From contig DFNI01000009.1 of assembly GCA_002375995.1 (NCBI GenBank), positions 1 to 64,000 on the forward strand: 64,000 bases of DNA, written 5' to 3'. The notes under the pieces were generated by a model that searched no databases, was not told the origin of the DNA, and saw only the letters and a list, made by a program, of their open reading frames with translations. Origin of the DNA: Acetothermia bacterium UBA3571 (GTDB taxonomy: Bacteria > Bipolaricaulota > Bipolaricaulia > Bipolaricaulales > Bipolaricaulaceae). How positions within the stretch are numbered: the stretch's first letter is position 1; each line of letters opens with the position of its first letter. Shown piece by piece: positions 23,954 to 33,131 of the stretch. The translations under genes and the position numbers were made by a program.

Positions 23954-25312
23954 ATGGGACGGATACTGTTCAGGGACGTGGAGGTGATTGCCACTTTCGA
24001 TTCGGAAGGAAGGGAACTCCGGAACGCTTGGTTGCTCGTCGAGGGAAACCGGATCGCTGCCCTGGGAGAAGGGGATCCCCCGTCGGGTCCCTTCGACGAG
24101 GTGATCGATGGCCGCGACCGGGTGATGCTTCCGGGGATGGTCAACACTCACCACCACATGTACCAGACCCTTTTCCGGGCCGTGCCCGGCGCCGCCGATA
24201 AAAAGCTCTTCGACTGGCTCCTCTTCCTCTACGAGCGGTGGCGGGGGATCGACGAGGAGGCGGTGTACGTCTCGACGATCGTGGCGGGGATGGAGCTTCT
24301 GCTTTCGGGCTGTACCACCACCACCGATCACCTCTACCTCTTCCCCCGGGGGAAGGAACGGCTGATCGATGTGCAGATCGAGGCCGCCCGGGAGCTCGGG
24401 ATTCGGTTCCATCCCACCCGGGGTTCCATGTCCCTCTCGCGCAAGGACGGAGGCCTTCCCCCCGATGACGTGGTGCAGACGGAGGAGGAGATCCTGGCGG
24501 ACTCGGAACGCCTGATCCGCGAGTACCACGATCCCTCCTTCGGGGCGATGCTCAGAATCGCCCTGGCCCCTTGTTCTCCCTTCTCGGTGACCCAAAAGCT
24601 CATGAAACAAACCGCCGAGCTCGCCCGCAAACACAAGGTCCTTCTCCACACGCACCTCGCCGAGACCCTCGATGAGGAGGAGTTCTGTCGGGAGAGGTTC
24701 GGGGTGCGGCCGGTGGATTACCTGGAGGAGCTGGGATGGCTCGAGGGCGACGTGTGGCTCGCCCACATGGTCCACGTGAACACCGCCGAGATAAAAAGGA
24801 TCGCGGAAGCCGGAGTGGGGGTGGCGCATTGCCCCTCTTCCAACATGCTCCTGAGTTCGGGGATCGCTCCCATCGTGGAGATGCTGGAAGCCGGGGTGCG
24901 GGTGGGGCTTGCGGTGGACGGCTCAGCCTCCAACGACCACTCCAACATGATCCGAGAGGCCCGCCAGGCGATGCTGGTGGCGCGGGTGAGGTACGGGGCC
25001 GAGGCCATGCCCGCCCGGAAGGCCCTACGCATAGCCACGGTGGGCGGCGCCCAGGTATTACACCGGGCCGACGAGATCGGGTCCCTGGAGCCGGGGAAGT
25101 GTGCCGATCTTTCTCTGTGGGATATCTCCGCCCTGGAGTTCTCCGGGGCGGCGGACCCAGTGGCGGGGTTACTGCACTGCGGAGCCCAGTACGCCGACCT
25201 CGTGATGGTGAACGGGGTGATCCTGGTGCGGAACGCACATCTCGTGAACGAAAAGCTCTACGATTACATCCCCCGCCACCGCGAGATCGCTCGGAAACTG
25301 CTCCTGATGTGA
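23954..25312 (+). CDS. Amidohydrolase, 8-oxoguanine deaminase-like
   Basis: The 452-residue member of the cytosine deaminase-like amidohydrolases has the metal-binding NTHHHMYQ, HTHLAET, a further His in AHMVHV, and the catalytic Asp in VDGSASND. GCTTTTDHLYLFP and the spacing match enzymes annotated as 8-oxoguanine deaminase, which converts 8-oxoguanine to uric acid; TrzN/SsnA-like enzymes are relatives. It has an AGGAGG Shine-Dalgarno and stands alone after the desulfhydrase gene. Confidence 0.82.
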   Translation: MGRILFRDVEVIATFDSEGRELRNAWLLVEGNRIAALGEGDPPSGPFDEVIDGRDRVMLPGMVNTHHHMYQTLFRAVPGAADKKLFDWLLFLYERWRGIDEEAVYVSTIVAGMELLLSGCTTTTDHLYLFPRGKERLIDVQIEAARELGIRFHPTRGSMSLSRKDGGLPPDDVVQTEEEILADSERLIREYHDPSFGAMLRIALAPCSPFSVTQKLMKQTAELARKHKVLLHTHLAETLDEEEFCRERFGVRPVDYLEELGWLEGDVWLAHMVHVNTAEIKRIAEAGVGVAHCPSSNMLLSSGIAPIVEMLEAGVRVGLAVDGSASNDHSNMIREARQAMLVARVRYGAEAMPARKALRIATVGGAQVLHRADEIGSLEPGKCADLSLWDISALEFSGAADPVAGLLHCGAQYADLVMVNGVILVRNAHLVNEKLYDYIPRHREIARKLLLM

Positions 25313-25445
25313 ATCTTTGGCGCCACCGTTGGGGTGTTTGTGCCTTCGCACTGGAAAGGATAACCGCGTGAGGGGTGTTCCGTTTGCGTGTTCCGTTGTG
25401 GTCAGCTTGCGACGGGATTTTGGGGCGGATACATTTGTGACTAGC

Positions 25446-26933
25446 ATGGCAGGAAAAGCCTTTCTCATCCTATTTTTGACGCTGAGCTTCACCGTTCTCG
25501 GATCAGCGGGGGAAAGGTACACCTTGAAGGTCACAGAAGGAACCTCCCCCGGGGGTGGCCCGGCGTTGGTGGTGGAAAACGCTCTCGTTCGCTACCGCTT
25601 TTGGGCCGAGAACGGGGTGCTCGCCTCAAGCTATCTCTATTTCGCTCCCTACGGGACAAGGGAACTCGACGTGGTCCCGGGCTGGACCCAGGACAAAGAG
25701 CCCGAGCTCATCCAAGACGTGAGCCTCCCCTTGGAAATCTGGCCCCAAGGGACGCCCCTGGACGAGCCTCTTATTTACCAGATCTCGTATGCCCAACAGG
25801 GCGAAAAGGTCCTGGAAGTGAAGCTCGCTTGGCAGGGAGAGGGGCTGGAGGTAGAGAAGCGGTTCGTGGTGGTGGAAGATGCGCTCTACACCGTGCCGGT
25901 GGAGATCCACTTCCGGGGCCAAGGACAAGGGATAAAGCTTATCCTCGGCCATTACCCCCAGGGGAAAGGGGTCCCCGAGCTCGTCTATCTTTACGATGGG
26001 CAAAAGCGCTCCTCGCCCTTAGCTTCCGGTTCCTTCGAGGGAATCGGGCTTGTGTCCAAGGACAGCGTGTTTTTCTGGAGGTTCCAGGGAGTCAAGGGGC
26101 TGAAGCCTTTCCAAGGGAGGAACGACGCCGGACAGCCCGTGTTCGGGGTGGAGATCCCCGCATTCTCCGGGGAGTTACTCCTCCGGGGCACCCTTTACGC
26201 GGGTCGGAACCGCTACATCCTCCTGGAGAAGGCGGGACTTGAGGGGATTGTAAAACTCGGGTTCTTCTCGCAGTTCCTGGTGGGAGTCATTCGGTTCCTG
26301 GAGATCCTTTATCGGGCCACGGGAAACTACGGTTGGGCCATCATCCTCTTCACCATCACGGCCCAATTCTTCCTTTTCCCCTTGACTCGGACCCAGATCC
26401 GCTCCATGGCCAAGATGCAAAGGCTGCAGCCCAAGATCCAACGGCTCCAGCGCCTGTATAAGGACGACAAAGAGGCTTTCCAGAAGCACGTGATGGAGCT
26501 TTATCGTCAGGAAAAGGTGAACCCGTTGGGAGGGTGTTTCCCGTTTTTGCTTCAGTTTCCCTTCCTCATCCTCCTTTGGCAGTCGATCTTCAACTCGGCG
26601 GAGTTGTTCCATCTTTCCCCGCCCTTCCTGTGGATCCCGGACCTCTCCCTCCCCGACCCCTATTACATCATCATCGTCCTCACGGTGGGGGTGCAGCTTT
26701 TGGGCCAGTGGATCACCACCCGACGTTCCGGTGCCCAAGCTGCGGGCGGAACACAGCTGATCGGTTGGATTTTTCCCCTGTTCTTCGCTTTCCTTTTCCG
26801 CAATTTCCCTGCCGGTCTTTGGCTGTATTGGTTCCTCTACTCCTCCATCCAAAGCCTGCTCCAGGGGATCGTGTACTGGGAGCTTTCCCGCGTGGCCCCG
26901 GCGCCAAAACCCGAAGATGCCGGAGAGAACTGA
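25446..26933 (+). CDS. yidC: Membrane protein insertase YidC
   Basis: YidC inserts and folds inner-membrane proteins with or without SecYEG. An N-terminal transmembrane anchor (residues about 4-20) is followed by a large periplasmic beta domain (about 25-280) and the conserved five-helix core. The core has FLVGVIRFLEILYR, the hydrophilic-groove Arg in FPLTRTQIRSM and PMLLQFPFLILL-like GCFPFLLQFPFL. The long periplasmic domain is the diderm type. The frame is open from a TTG at 25317, but the ATG at 25446 begins the anchor. rpmH and rnpA, the usual upstream neighbours, are absent. Confidence 0.9.
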   Translation: MAGKAFLILFLTLSFTVLGSAGERYTLKVTEGTSPGGGPALVVENALVRYRFWAENGVLASSYLYFAPYGTRELDVVPGWTQDKEPELIQDVSLPLEIWPQGTPLDEPLIYQISYAQQGEKVLEVKLAWQGEGLEVEKRFVVVEDALYTVPVEIHFRGQGQGIKLILGHYPQGKGVPELVYLYDGQKRSSPLASGSFEGIGLVSKDSVFFWRFQGVKGLKPFQGRNDAGQPVFGVEIPAFSGELLLRGTLYAGRNRYILLEKAGLEGIVKLGFFSQFLVGVIRFLEILYRATGNYGWAIILFTITAQFFLFPLTRTQIRSMAKMQRLQPKIQRLQRLYKDDKEAFQKHVMELYRQEKVNPLGGCFPFLLQFPFLILLWQSIFNSAELFHLSPPFLWIPDLSLPDPYYIIIVLTVGVQLLGQWITTRRSGAQAAGGTQLIGWIFPLFFAFLFRNFPAGLWLYWFLYSSIQSLLQGIVYWELSRVAPAPKPEDAGEN

Positions 26934-27363
26934 AAAAGTGAGGAAATTCCTGCAAGGGCTTTTGGAAGCTGCGGGTGAGGAGAAGGGAACCGTTGAGGTG
27001 GTGCCTGAAGAGGACCGGCTTTACGTCAACCTTCGCGGCCCGTTCCATACCTTTCCCACCGACCCTGAGTTCAGAGATGCCCTGGCTCACGTCCTTCGGT
27101 TGTTCCTGCGGCGGCATGGGGAAAGGAAGGGCCTCCTACTCGACGTAAACGGGAAGGTTAAAGCCAGGGAGATGGAACTTGTGTCCCGGGCGCGGGAGCT
27201 CGCGGAGCGTGCTTTGCGGGAAGGGAAGAGAATCGAGTTGGAACCCATGCCGGCGGCGGAGCGACGCCTGATCCACCTGGCGCTAGCCGATCACCCCGGC
27301 GTACGTACTTATTCAGTAGGACAGGGGAACAGACGCCACGTGGTGATAGAGCCCAGAAAATGA
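26917..27363 (+). CDS. jag: Jag/KhpB RNA-binding protein
   Basis: The 148-residue protein has a KH-like first half (VRKFLQGLLEAAG... DVNGKVKAREMELVSRARELAERAL) and a C-terminal R3H domain (MPAAERRLIHLALADHPGVRTYSVGQGNRRHVVI). Jag proteins bind RNA and are linked to cell elongation; the partnership with YidC is conserved. It overlaps yidC by 17 bases and the next gene by 4 bases. It lacks the long N-terminal Jag_N domain seen in Firmicutes. Confidence 0.87.
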   Translation: MPERTEKVRKFLQGLLEAAGEEKGTVEVVPEEDRLYVNLRGPFHTFPTDPEFRDALAHVLRLFLRRHGERKGLLLDVNGKVKAREMELVSRARELAERALREGKRIELEPMPAAERRLIHLALADHPGVRTYSVGQGNRRHVVIEPRK

Positions 27364-28133
27364 AGGGGCCTACTCCTCCGATCCGTCGTCGGGGTGAGCA
27401 CTTGGAGTTGTGGGGGGTCCGCTTCACCCCTCTCCCCCTTCTGGACCTCGTAGAGGAATTGCGTCGCCGGCTCCGGGAGGGGAAGCGGGGGATAGTGGTC
27501 TTTACCCCGGATGCCCGTGGCCTCTCCCTTGCCATTCTTGAGAAGGAGCTCCGGACTCTACTAAATGCAGCCCAATATGTGGTGTGCGATGGGATAGGGG
27601 TCTCCCTCGCTGCCAGAGCTTTCGGGGAGCAGCTTCCCCGAGTGGCCGGGGTGGACCTCGCCTGGGAGCTGTGCCGGATGGCCGCGGAGGAGGGTTTTTC
27701 CGTTTACCTCCTCGGGGCACGGCCCGAGGTGGTGAAAAAGGCGGCGGTGGCACTGACCGGAGCTTTCCCGGGGCTACGCCTGGTGGGTTACCATCACGGC
27801 TTCTTCTCCGGTGAGGGCCCAGTGGAAGAGCTGCGGGCCCTCTCCCCAGAGATCCTTTTGGTGGGCATGGGTTTTCCAAAGCAGGAGCGGTGGATCCTCG
27901 CTCACCGGAGGTGTGGCGCTGGGATCCTGATGGGCGTGGGCAGCACATTCGATATCTGGTCGGGTAGGCTTCCCCGAGCACCTAAATGGGTGCGGAAAGC
28001 GGGGTTTGAGTGGCTCTGGCGGGCCTTCCAAGATCCCCGGCGCGTGCGCAAACTCTGGGCAGTGCCCTTCCTCCTTGGTTGTATAGCCTATTCGTGGACC
28101 AGATGGCGCGTAAAGGTCCTCTTCAGAAGTTGA
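27360..28133 (+). CDS. WecG/TagA/CpsF-family glycosyltransferase
   Basis: A GT26 glycosyltransferase of 257 residues that moves UDP-activated amino sugars onto undecaprenyl-linked intermediates of surface polysaccharides. The motifs are TPDARGLSL, YVVCDGIGVSLAAR, VYLLGARPEVV and GMGFPKQERWIL. A basic, amphipathic C-terminus (RRVRKLWAVPFLLG) may peripherally attach it to the membrane. It is coupled to jag by an ATGA overlap and abuts secF end to end. Confidence 0.9.
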   Translation: MKGPTPPIRRRGEHLELWGVRFTPLPLLDLVEELRRRLREGKRGIVVFTPDARGLSLAILEKELRTLLNAAQYVVCDGIGVSLAARAFGEQLPRVAGVDLAWELCRMAAEEGFSVYLLGARPEVVKKAAVALTGAFPGLRLVGYHHGFFSGEGPVEELRALSPEILLVGMGFPKQERWILAHRRCGAGILMGVGSTFDIWSGRLPRAPKWVRKAGFEWLWRAFQDPRRVRKLWAVPFLLGCIAYSWTRWRVKVLFRS

Positions 28134-29039
28134 TCAGCGCTTCGCCCGGAGCTTCTGGGCGGTGTTGGTCCAAAGATAGAAGATGGGATTCGCCACAAAG
28201 ATAGTGGAGTAAGTTCCCACGATCACCCCGATGAGCATCACCAAGGCGAACCCTCGCAACACCGGGCCCCCGAAGGCCAAGAGGATCGCCACGGGGATCA
28301 AGGTGGTGAGGGAGGTGTTGATGGTCCGGGTGAGGGACTGATTAATGGAGCGGTTGATGATGTCAAAAAGGGATGCCTTTTTCATGGCCTTCTGGTTCTC
28401 CCTCACACGATCGAAGATCACGATGGTGTCGTTCAGGGAATAACCCACAATGGTGAGGAGGGCGGCGATCACGGGAAGGCTCATCTCCACTCCCAATAAA
28501 GCGCAGATCCCCAAGGCGATGAGGACATCGTGCACCAACGCCACCACCGCCCCCACGGCGTAGCTCAAGCGGAACCTCCACGATATGTAGACCAGCATCC
28601 CGAAGATGGCCACGAGGATCGCTTGCCAGGTCCGCCGGATCAGATCCTCGGAGACCTGCTTGCCCACCGAGGTGGGAGAGATCTCCAGGACCGGGAACTT
28701 GTTGCGAAGCTGTTCCTGAATCCGATCGATGATTTTCCTGTGTTCTTCCACGTTCAGGGGGATGGTGATGAGGAAAGCAGGATGTCCCTCGATTTCCGTC
28801 TCCTGTAGGATCGCGGTGGCGGCGAGGTCCACCCCCGGCGGCGAGAACTGTCCCAGGAACGACCTCAGCTCATCGGCGGCCACCTTCTCGGAGAAGGTAA
28901 CGGTAAGCTGGGTTCCGCCCGTGAATTCCACCCCCGCGCGGAACCCCACGACCGCCAGGATCACAACGCTTGCCAATACCAAAACCAAAGACAAGGTCGA
29001 GAATATCTTCGCCTTCCCCAGGAAGTCGTACTTATACAT
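28134..29039 (-). CDS. secF: Protein translocase subunit SecF
   Basis: SecF forms, with SecD, the proton-driven complex that helps complete Sec export. The 301-residue protein has an N-terminal membrane helix, GVEFTGGTQLTV in the periplasmic domain, and the RND-like helices with SLNDTIVIFDRVREN. The reading frame is open further upstream, but the ATG at 29039 follows GAGGTGGG and gives the usual MYKYDFLGK start. secD is normally directly upstream; here rpsT is there instead, so secD must lie elsewhere or be absent. Confidence 0.93.
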   Translation of the reverse strand: MYKYDFLGKAKIFSTLSLVLVLASVVILAVVGFRAGVEFTGGTQLTVTFSEKVAADELRSFLGQFSPPGVDLAATAILQETEIEGHPAFLITIPLNVEEHRKIIDRIQEQLRNKFPVLEISPTSVGKQVSEDLIRRTWQAILVAIFGMLVYISWRFRLSYAVGAVVALVHDVLIALGICALLGVEMSLPVIAALLTIVGYSLNDTIVIFDRVRENQKAMKKASLFDIINRSINQSLTRTINTSLTTLIPVAILLAFGGPVLRGFALVMLIGVIVGTYSTIFVANPIFYLWTNTAQKLRAKR

Positions 29040-29052
29040 CAACCCACCTCGA

Positions 29053-29313
29053 TCAGGCTTCGGCGATCCGGCGCCACATGCGGGCCTTGAGGCGATCCGC
29101 TTTGTTCTTGTGGATCGCCCCATGGGAGGCAGCCTTGTCTACAGCCTTTTGGTAGTTGGGAAAGATCTTCAGCGCCTCTTCCTTGTTTCCCTCGGAAAGC
29201 AACTTTAGGATCTGTTTACGCCAATAGCGGATGGCGCTCCGCCGTAGATCGTTGCGGCGCCTCCGGCGCAAGCTTTTTCTGAGCTGTCGTGCAGCCGAAC
29301 GTGTGTTGGGAAT
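29053..29313 (-). CDS. rpsT: 30S ribosomal protein bS20, AUU start
   Basis: bS20 is a primary 16S-binding protein. Read from an ATT at 29313 the product is 86 residues and begins (M)PNTRSAARQLRKSLRRRRRN, the expected bS20 N-terminus. The ATT follows AAGGAGGGGG at good spacing. Calling from the TTG at 29271 would drop 14 conserved basic residues. The body contains the IHKNKADRLKARMW C-terminal motif. AUU is a rare start, best known from infC. The secF gene follows 13 bases later. Confidence 0.88.
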   Translation of the reverse strand: MPNTRSAARQLRKSLRRRRRNDLRRSAIRYWRKQILKLLSEGNKEEALKIFPNYQKAVDKAASHGAIHKNKADRLKARMWRRIAEA

Positions 29314-29466
29314 CGCAGATCCCCCTCCTTCTCCGTCTTTTGGGAAAACCGCGGACGATTGTAGCTTTTCTCCTCGTAAGCCGCAAGGGACATGCCATAA
29401 GGGATGTGTGGGCGTCTTTGTGATGTGAGGTTAAGGTATCGAGGAGGCCCAGCGAGTGAGAGGACG

Positions 29467-30507
29467 ATGGGAGGAAAGGTGAAGCTAGAGGTAAAGGACC
29501 TGTATAAGCGTTTCGGGGAGGTGGTGGCGGCAAGGGGGGTCTCTTTCCGGGTGCGTGGGGGAGAGATATTGGTCCTTTTGGGACCATCGGGCTGCGGGAA
29601 GACCACCGTGCTCAGGATCATCGCCGGACTGGAGTATCCAAACCGGGGAGACGTGCGAATCGATGGCCGATCAGTCCTCCATCTTCCACCCGAGCGGCGC
29701 AACGTGGGGCTTCTCTTCCAAAGCTATGCCCTCTTTCCCCACATGACCGTGTACGCCAACGTCGCCTACGGCCTGCGGTTCCACGGGGTTCCCCGAGGTG
29801 AGCGCAAGCGGCGAGTACGGGAGCTGTTGGAGCTCGTGGGACTTCGGGGATGCGAAAGGAGAAAACCCCACCAGCTTTCCCATGGGCAGAAGCAGCGGGT
29901 GGCGCTGGCCCGGGCCTTGGCCCCGGAACCGAACGTATTGCTACTGGACGAGCCCCTCTCGGCCCTGGACGCGGCCCTCCGGGCAGAACTCCGGGGCGAG
30001 CTCCGACGCATCCTGAAGGAGAGGGGGACCACCTCCGTCTACGTGACTCATGACCAGGAGGAAGGCCTTTCCCTCGGGGATAGGCTCGCGGTAATGCGGG
30101 AGGGTAGGATAGAACAAGAGGGTTCCCCGGAAGAGCTCTACTTTTCTCCCCAAACCCCCTTCGTAGCCTCCTTCTTGGGAGGGGCGAACCTCTGGAAGGG
30201 TATCCTCCACCATGGTCCCGAAGGGACCCGGGTGGAGTCCGAGGGGGTCTGGATCCCGGTGGAAGTCGTGGACCTCCCCGAAGGGGAAGAAGTCTTCCTC
30301 TTTTTCCGCCCCGAGGACGTGGAACCCGGCGAGGGACCACTGGAGGCGGTGGTGGAAGAAGTGGAATTCCGCGGGGATCACTGGGAGATCCGGGGTCGGG
30401 TGGGTGTCCGCTCCGTGACCTTCATCTCCCGGGAACGGCATAGCCCCGGAGAGAAATTGCGACTCGCTTTCCGACGTCTTCCAAGGGTTCTCGTGGAACC
30501 CCACTGA
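29467..30507 (+). CDS. ABC transporter ATPase, MalK/UgpC-like (orphan)
   Basis: The 346-residue ATPase has Walker A GPSGCGKTT, Walker B VLLLDEPLSALD, the switch His in YVTHDQEEG, and a C-terminal TOBE/OB region (about 240-346; FFRPEDVEPGEG), the layout of carbohydrate importers. The signature loop reads LSHGQ rather than LSGGQ. No permease or binding protein is adjacent, so it may be a shared ATPase (MsiK-like), for example for the ATPase-less transporter at 60.7-63.8 kb. The start at 29467 is chosen over 29404 because the earlier residues have no family likeness. Confidence 0.85.
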   Translation: MGGKVKLEVKDLYKRFGEVVAARGVSFRVRGGEILVLLGPSGCGKTTVLRIIAGLEYPNRGDVRIDGRSVLHLPPERRNVGLLFQSYALFPHMTVYANVAYGLRFHGVPRGERKRRVRELLELVGLRGCERRKPHQLSHGQKQRVALARALAPEPNVLLLDEPLSALDAALRAELRGELRRILKERGTTSVYVTHDQEEGLSLGDRLAVMREGRIEQEGSPEELYFSPQTPFVASFLGGANLWKGILHHGPEGTRVESEGVWIPVEVVDLPEGEEVFLFFRPEDVEPGEGPLEAVVEEVEFRGDHWEIRGRVGVRSVTFISRERHSPGEKLRLAFRRLPRVLVEPH

Positions 30508-30605
30508 GGGCAGCGGTTTCATTTGTCCGCGAATTTTGAGACAGTTTAAATTGTGTGGCAGGCCTTTTTGGGTTGGAATAACTTGACCCCGAAATCAAGG
30601 AGGCG

Positions 30606-31169
30606 ATGACGGTGAAGGGAGTGGGCAAAGCCCTTGGGTTATGGCTTCTTGTGTTTTCAGTCTTGGGAGCGGTGCCCTGCGGGGCCGTGGGCCAAGATAT
30701 ACGGTTCACGGGTCAGGTGATCGTGGGCACCGCGGGCGGGGCGTTGTTCGGGCTCGTGGGCAATTGGGTCGGCACCCGTATATGTGAGATCACCGCCGAG
30801 GAGGGGGCGAACACCGGGGAGCTTTGCTGGCTCCCGGGTGTATACGGATATTTGGCAGGAGTCCCCTTGGGGGCCAGCTTGGGGGTTGGCCTTGCCGGTA
30901 CATCACTTGGGGCCCAAGGCGATTACCTCTTGGCGGCAGCCGGGGCGGTGGTGGGAGAGGCGTTGGGGGTGGGGGTCCTGATGGTGCTGCGGGGCACCCT
31001 GGAAAGCGAGGAGGCGTTCTTCGCCGCCGCGTACGGACTTGTCCCCTTCCTCAGCGCGGCCTTTGCGGCCACCGGTTACAACATGGATGTGCGAAGTGGT
31101 TACACAAGAAACCTCAGCAGGATCTTTACCTCCTTTGCCTTAAGCGAGGTGGTCCTCCCTGGCGGCTGA
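30606..31169 (+). CDS. Glycine-rich exported or membrane protein, unknown
   Basis: The 187-residue protein begins with a signal peptide (LWLLVFSVLGAVPCGAVGQ). It then has Gly/Ala-rich hydrophobic stretches (GTAGGALFGLVGNWVG; LAGVPLGASLGVGLAG; GAVVGEALGVGVL) of the glycine-zipper kind, which pack in membranes. It contains a Cys in the signal region that might be a lipobox variant but lacks a clear consensus. A promoter-like AT-rich patch and AAGGAGG precede the start. No family is recognised. Confidence 0.6.
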   Translation: MTVKGVGKALGLWLLVFSVLGAVPCGAVGQDIRFTGQVIVGTAGGALFGLVGNWVGTRICEITAEEGANTGELCWLPGVYGYLAGVPLGASLGVGLAGTSLGAQGDYLLAAAGAVVGEALGVGVLMVLRGTLESEEAFFAAAYGLVPFLSAAFAATGYNMDVRSGYTRNLSRIFTSFALSEVVLPGG

Positions 31170-31222
31170 GGAATTTTTCCGGTCTTGAACGGAGGGGATT
31201 GAAGGGGTAAGAGGGGAAAGAA

Positions 31223-32224
31223 ATGGTGACCATCAAGGACATTGCCAAGGCAGCGGGGGTCTCTCCGTCCACTGTGTCGCGGGCGCTGAACGACTCGCCC
31301 CTTATCCGGGAAAGCACCAAGGAGCGGATCAAGCGTCTAGCCGCGGAACTCGGGTATGAACGGAACGAACTGGCACGAAGCCTGGTCAAGGGGCGTACCC
31401 GGGCCCTCGGGCTTTTGGTCCCCGACATCACCAACCCCTTCTTCGCTGAGATCACCAAAGGAGTGGAGGACGCGGCCCGCTCACGGGGGTACGGGGTGAT
31501 CCTCTGTAACACCGGGGACGACCCCCAACGGGAGCTCGACTACGGGCTCCTCCTCCGCCGCAAGCGCGTCGATGGACAGATCATCACCTCGGTGGCCCTG
31601 GAGGACCCCTTTCTCCCCCAGCTCGCCCGAACCAGGACCCCCTTTGTGTTGGTGTCGCGGATCTCCGCCAGGGTGGACGCACCGTACGTGATCGTGGATG
31701 ACGAGAAGGGCGCGGAGCTCGCTGCCGAGCATCTTCTGCGGCTCGGCCACCGGAAGATCGCGTGCATAAGCGGGCCCGAGGATGTAGTGCCCGGGAAGGT
31801 CCGGGCCGAAGCGTTCGTGCGGTACTTGGGCTTCCACGGGGTGAAGGTCCCCCGCACTTGGGTGCGGCACACCGAGTTCACGTGGGATGGAGGGGAGCGG
31901 GTGGCGGCCGAGATCCTGGGGAAGAGGCGGCGGCCCACGGCGATATTCGCCGCCAACGACCTCATCGCGCTGGGGGTATTGGTGGCCGCCCACAAGCGGG
32001 GAATACCCGTTCCCGAGGAGCTTTCCGTGATCGGATTCGACGATATCGCCTATGCGTCCCTCCCCTTGATCGAGCTCACCACCGTGGCCCAGCCCGCATA
32101 CGAGATGGGGTATATGGCGGCGGAGTGGTTGATGGACATTTTGGAAGGGAAACGCCGTCGGAAGCTCCAGAAGCGCGTGCGGCCCAAGCTGATTGCCCGC
32201 AAGACCACGGCTCCACCCCCGTGA
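31223..32224 (+). CDS. LacI-family transcriptional regulator
   Basis: The 333-residue protein has the LacI helix-turn-helix and hinge (TIKDIAKAAGVSPSTVSRALN; LGYERNELARSLVKG) followed by a periplasmic-binding-protein-like ligand domain (LGLLVPDITNPFFAEI; IFAANDLIALG; IGFDDIAYASLP). It most likely represses sugar-use genes, but no operon of that kind is adjacent: a membrane protein gene precedes it and sucD converges from the other side. It is a separate gene from the partial LacI at the right edge. Confidence 0.93.
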   Translation: MVTIKDIAKAAGVSPSTVSRALNDSPLIRESTKERIKRLAAELGYERNELARSLVKGRTRALGLLVPDITNPFFAEITKGVEDAARSRGYGVILCNTGDDPQRELDYGLLLRRKRVDGQIITSVALEDPFLPQLARTRTPFVLVSRISARVDAPYVIVDDEKGAELAAEHLLRLGHRKIACISGPEDVVPGKVRAEAFVRYLGFHGVKVPRTWVRHTEFTWDGGERVAAEILGKRRRPTAIFAANDLIALGVLVAAHKRGIPVPEELSVIGFDDIAYASLPLIELTTVAQPAYEMGYMAAEWLMDILEGKRRRKLQKRVRPKLIARKTTAPPP

Positions 32225-32258
32225 TCTCCCGGGAGATGAAGGGGGCGGGGTCGAGCTC

Positions 32259-33131
32259 TCACTCCAATAGTTCCCTTACGAGATCGGCCACTTGCGCAGG
32301 GGTTCGGGCCACGGGTATGCCATACGATTCGAGTGTTTTGGCCTTCGCTTCAGCAGTACCTGAGGATCCGGAAATGATGGCGCCCGCATGGCCCATCCGC
32401 TTCCCTGGAGGAGCGGAGAAGCCGGCGATGTAGGCCACCATGGGCTTTTTCAGGTGTTCTGCGGCGAACCGGGCCGCCTCCTCCTCCGCCGTCCCCCCGA
32501 TCTCCCCTACCAGGACCACCACCTTCGTCTCAGGATCCTGGGCGAAGAGCCCGAGGATGTCCACGAAAGAGCTACCCACGATGGGATCGCCCCCTATGCC
32601 CACCACGGTGGACTGGCCGATCCCCGCGCGGGAAAGGTGGGAGGCGATCTCGTAGGTGAGGGTACCGGAGCGGGAAACTATTCCCACGGGACCGGGACTG
32701 AAGACCTCTCCCGGCATGATGCCCACCTTGGCTTTTCCCGGGGATATCACTCCGGGACAGTTGGGCCCGAGGAGGCGCACGCCGTAAAGCTTCAACAAGT
32801 GATAAACCCGGAGCATCTGGTGTACGGGAACGCCCTCGGTGATGGCCACGACCAGGGGGATCCGGGCATCTGCTGCTTCCAGGATCGCATCGGGGGCGAA
32901 TCGCGCGGGCACGAAGATTATGGAGGTGTTTATTTCAGGGTGAGCCGCGATGGCCTCCGCCACGGAGTCGTAGACCGGGATTCCGTCCACCTTCTGTCCG
33001 CCTTTGCCCGGGGTTACCCCGGCCACCACCTGGGTCCCGTAAGCCACCATCCGTTTCGTGTGAAACGAACCTTCGCTCCCGGTTATACCCTGGACCAGTA
33101 GCCGCGTTGACTTATCCACGAGAATTGCCAA
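32259..33131 (-). CDS. sucD: Succinyl-CoA synthetase alpha subunit (TTG start)
   Basis: The alpha subunit binds CoA and carries the phosphorylated active-site histidine. The 290-residue protein shows [17 protein letters not shown] and GVTPGKGG at the N-terminus, the [10 protein letters not shown] segment and [14 protein letters not shown] with the catalytic His. The TTG at 33131 has AAAGGAGGGG upstream and gives the standard N-terminus; the longer frame adds unrelated residues. The partner gene sucC is not adjacent and not in the window. Confidence 0.92.
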   Translation of the reverse strand: MAILVDKSTRLLVQGITGSEGSFHTKRMVAYGTQVVAGVTPGKGGQKVDGIPVYDSVAEAIAAHPEINTSIIFVPARFAPDAILEAADARIPLVVAITEGVPVHQMLRVYHLLKLYGVRLLGPNCPGVISPGKAKVGIMPGEVFSPGPVGIVSRSGTLTYEIASHLSRAGIGQSTVVGIGGDPIVGSSFVDILGLFAQDPETKVVVLVGEIGGTAEEEAARFAAEHLKKPMVAYIAGFSAPPGKRMGHAGAIISGSSGTAEAKAKTLESYGIPVARTPAQVADLVRELLE

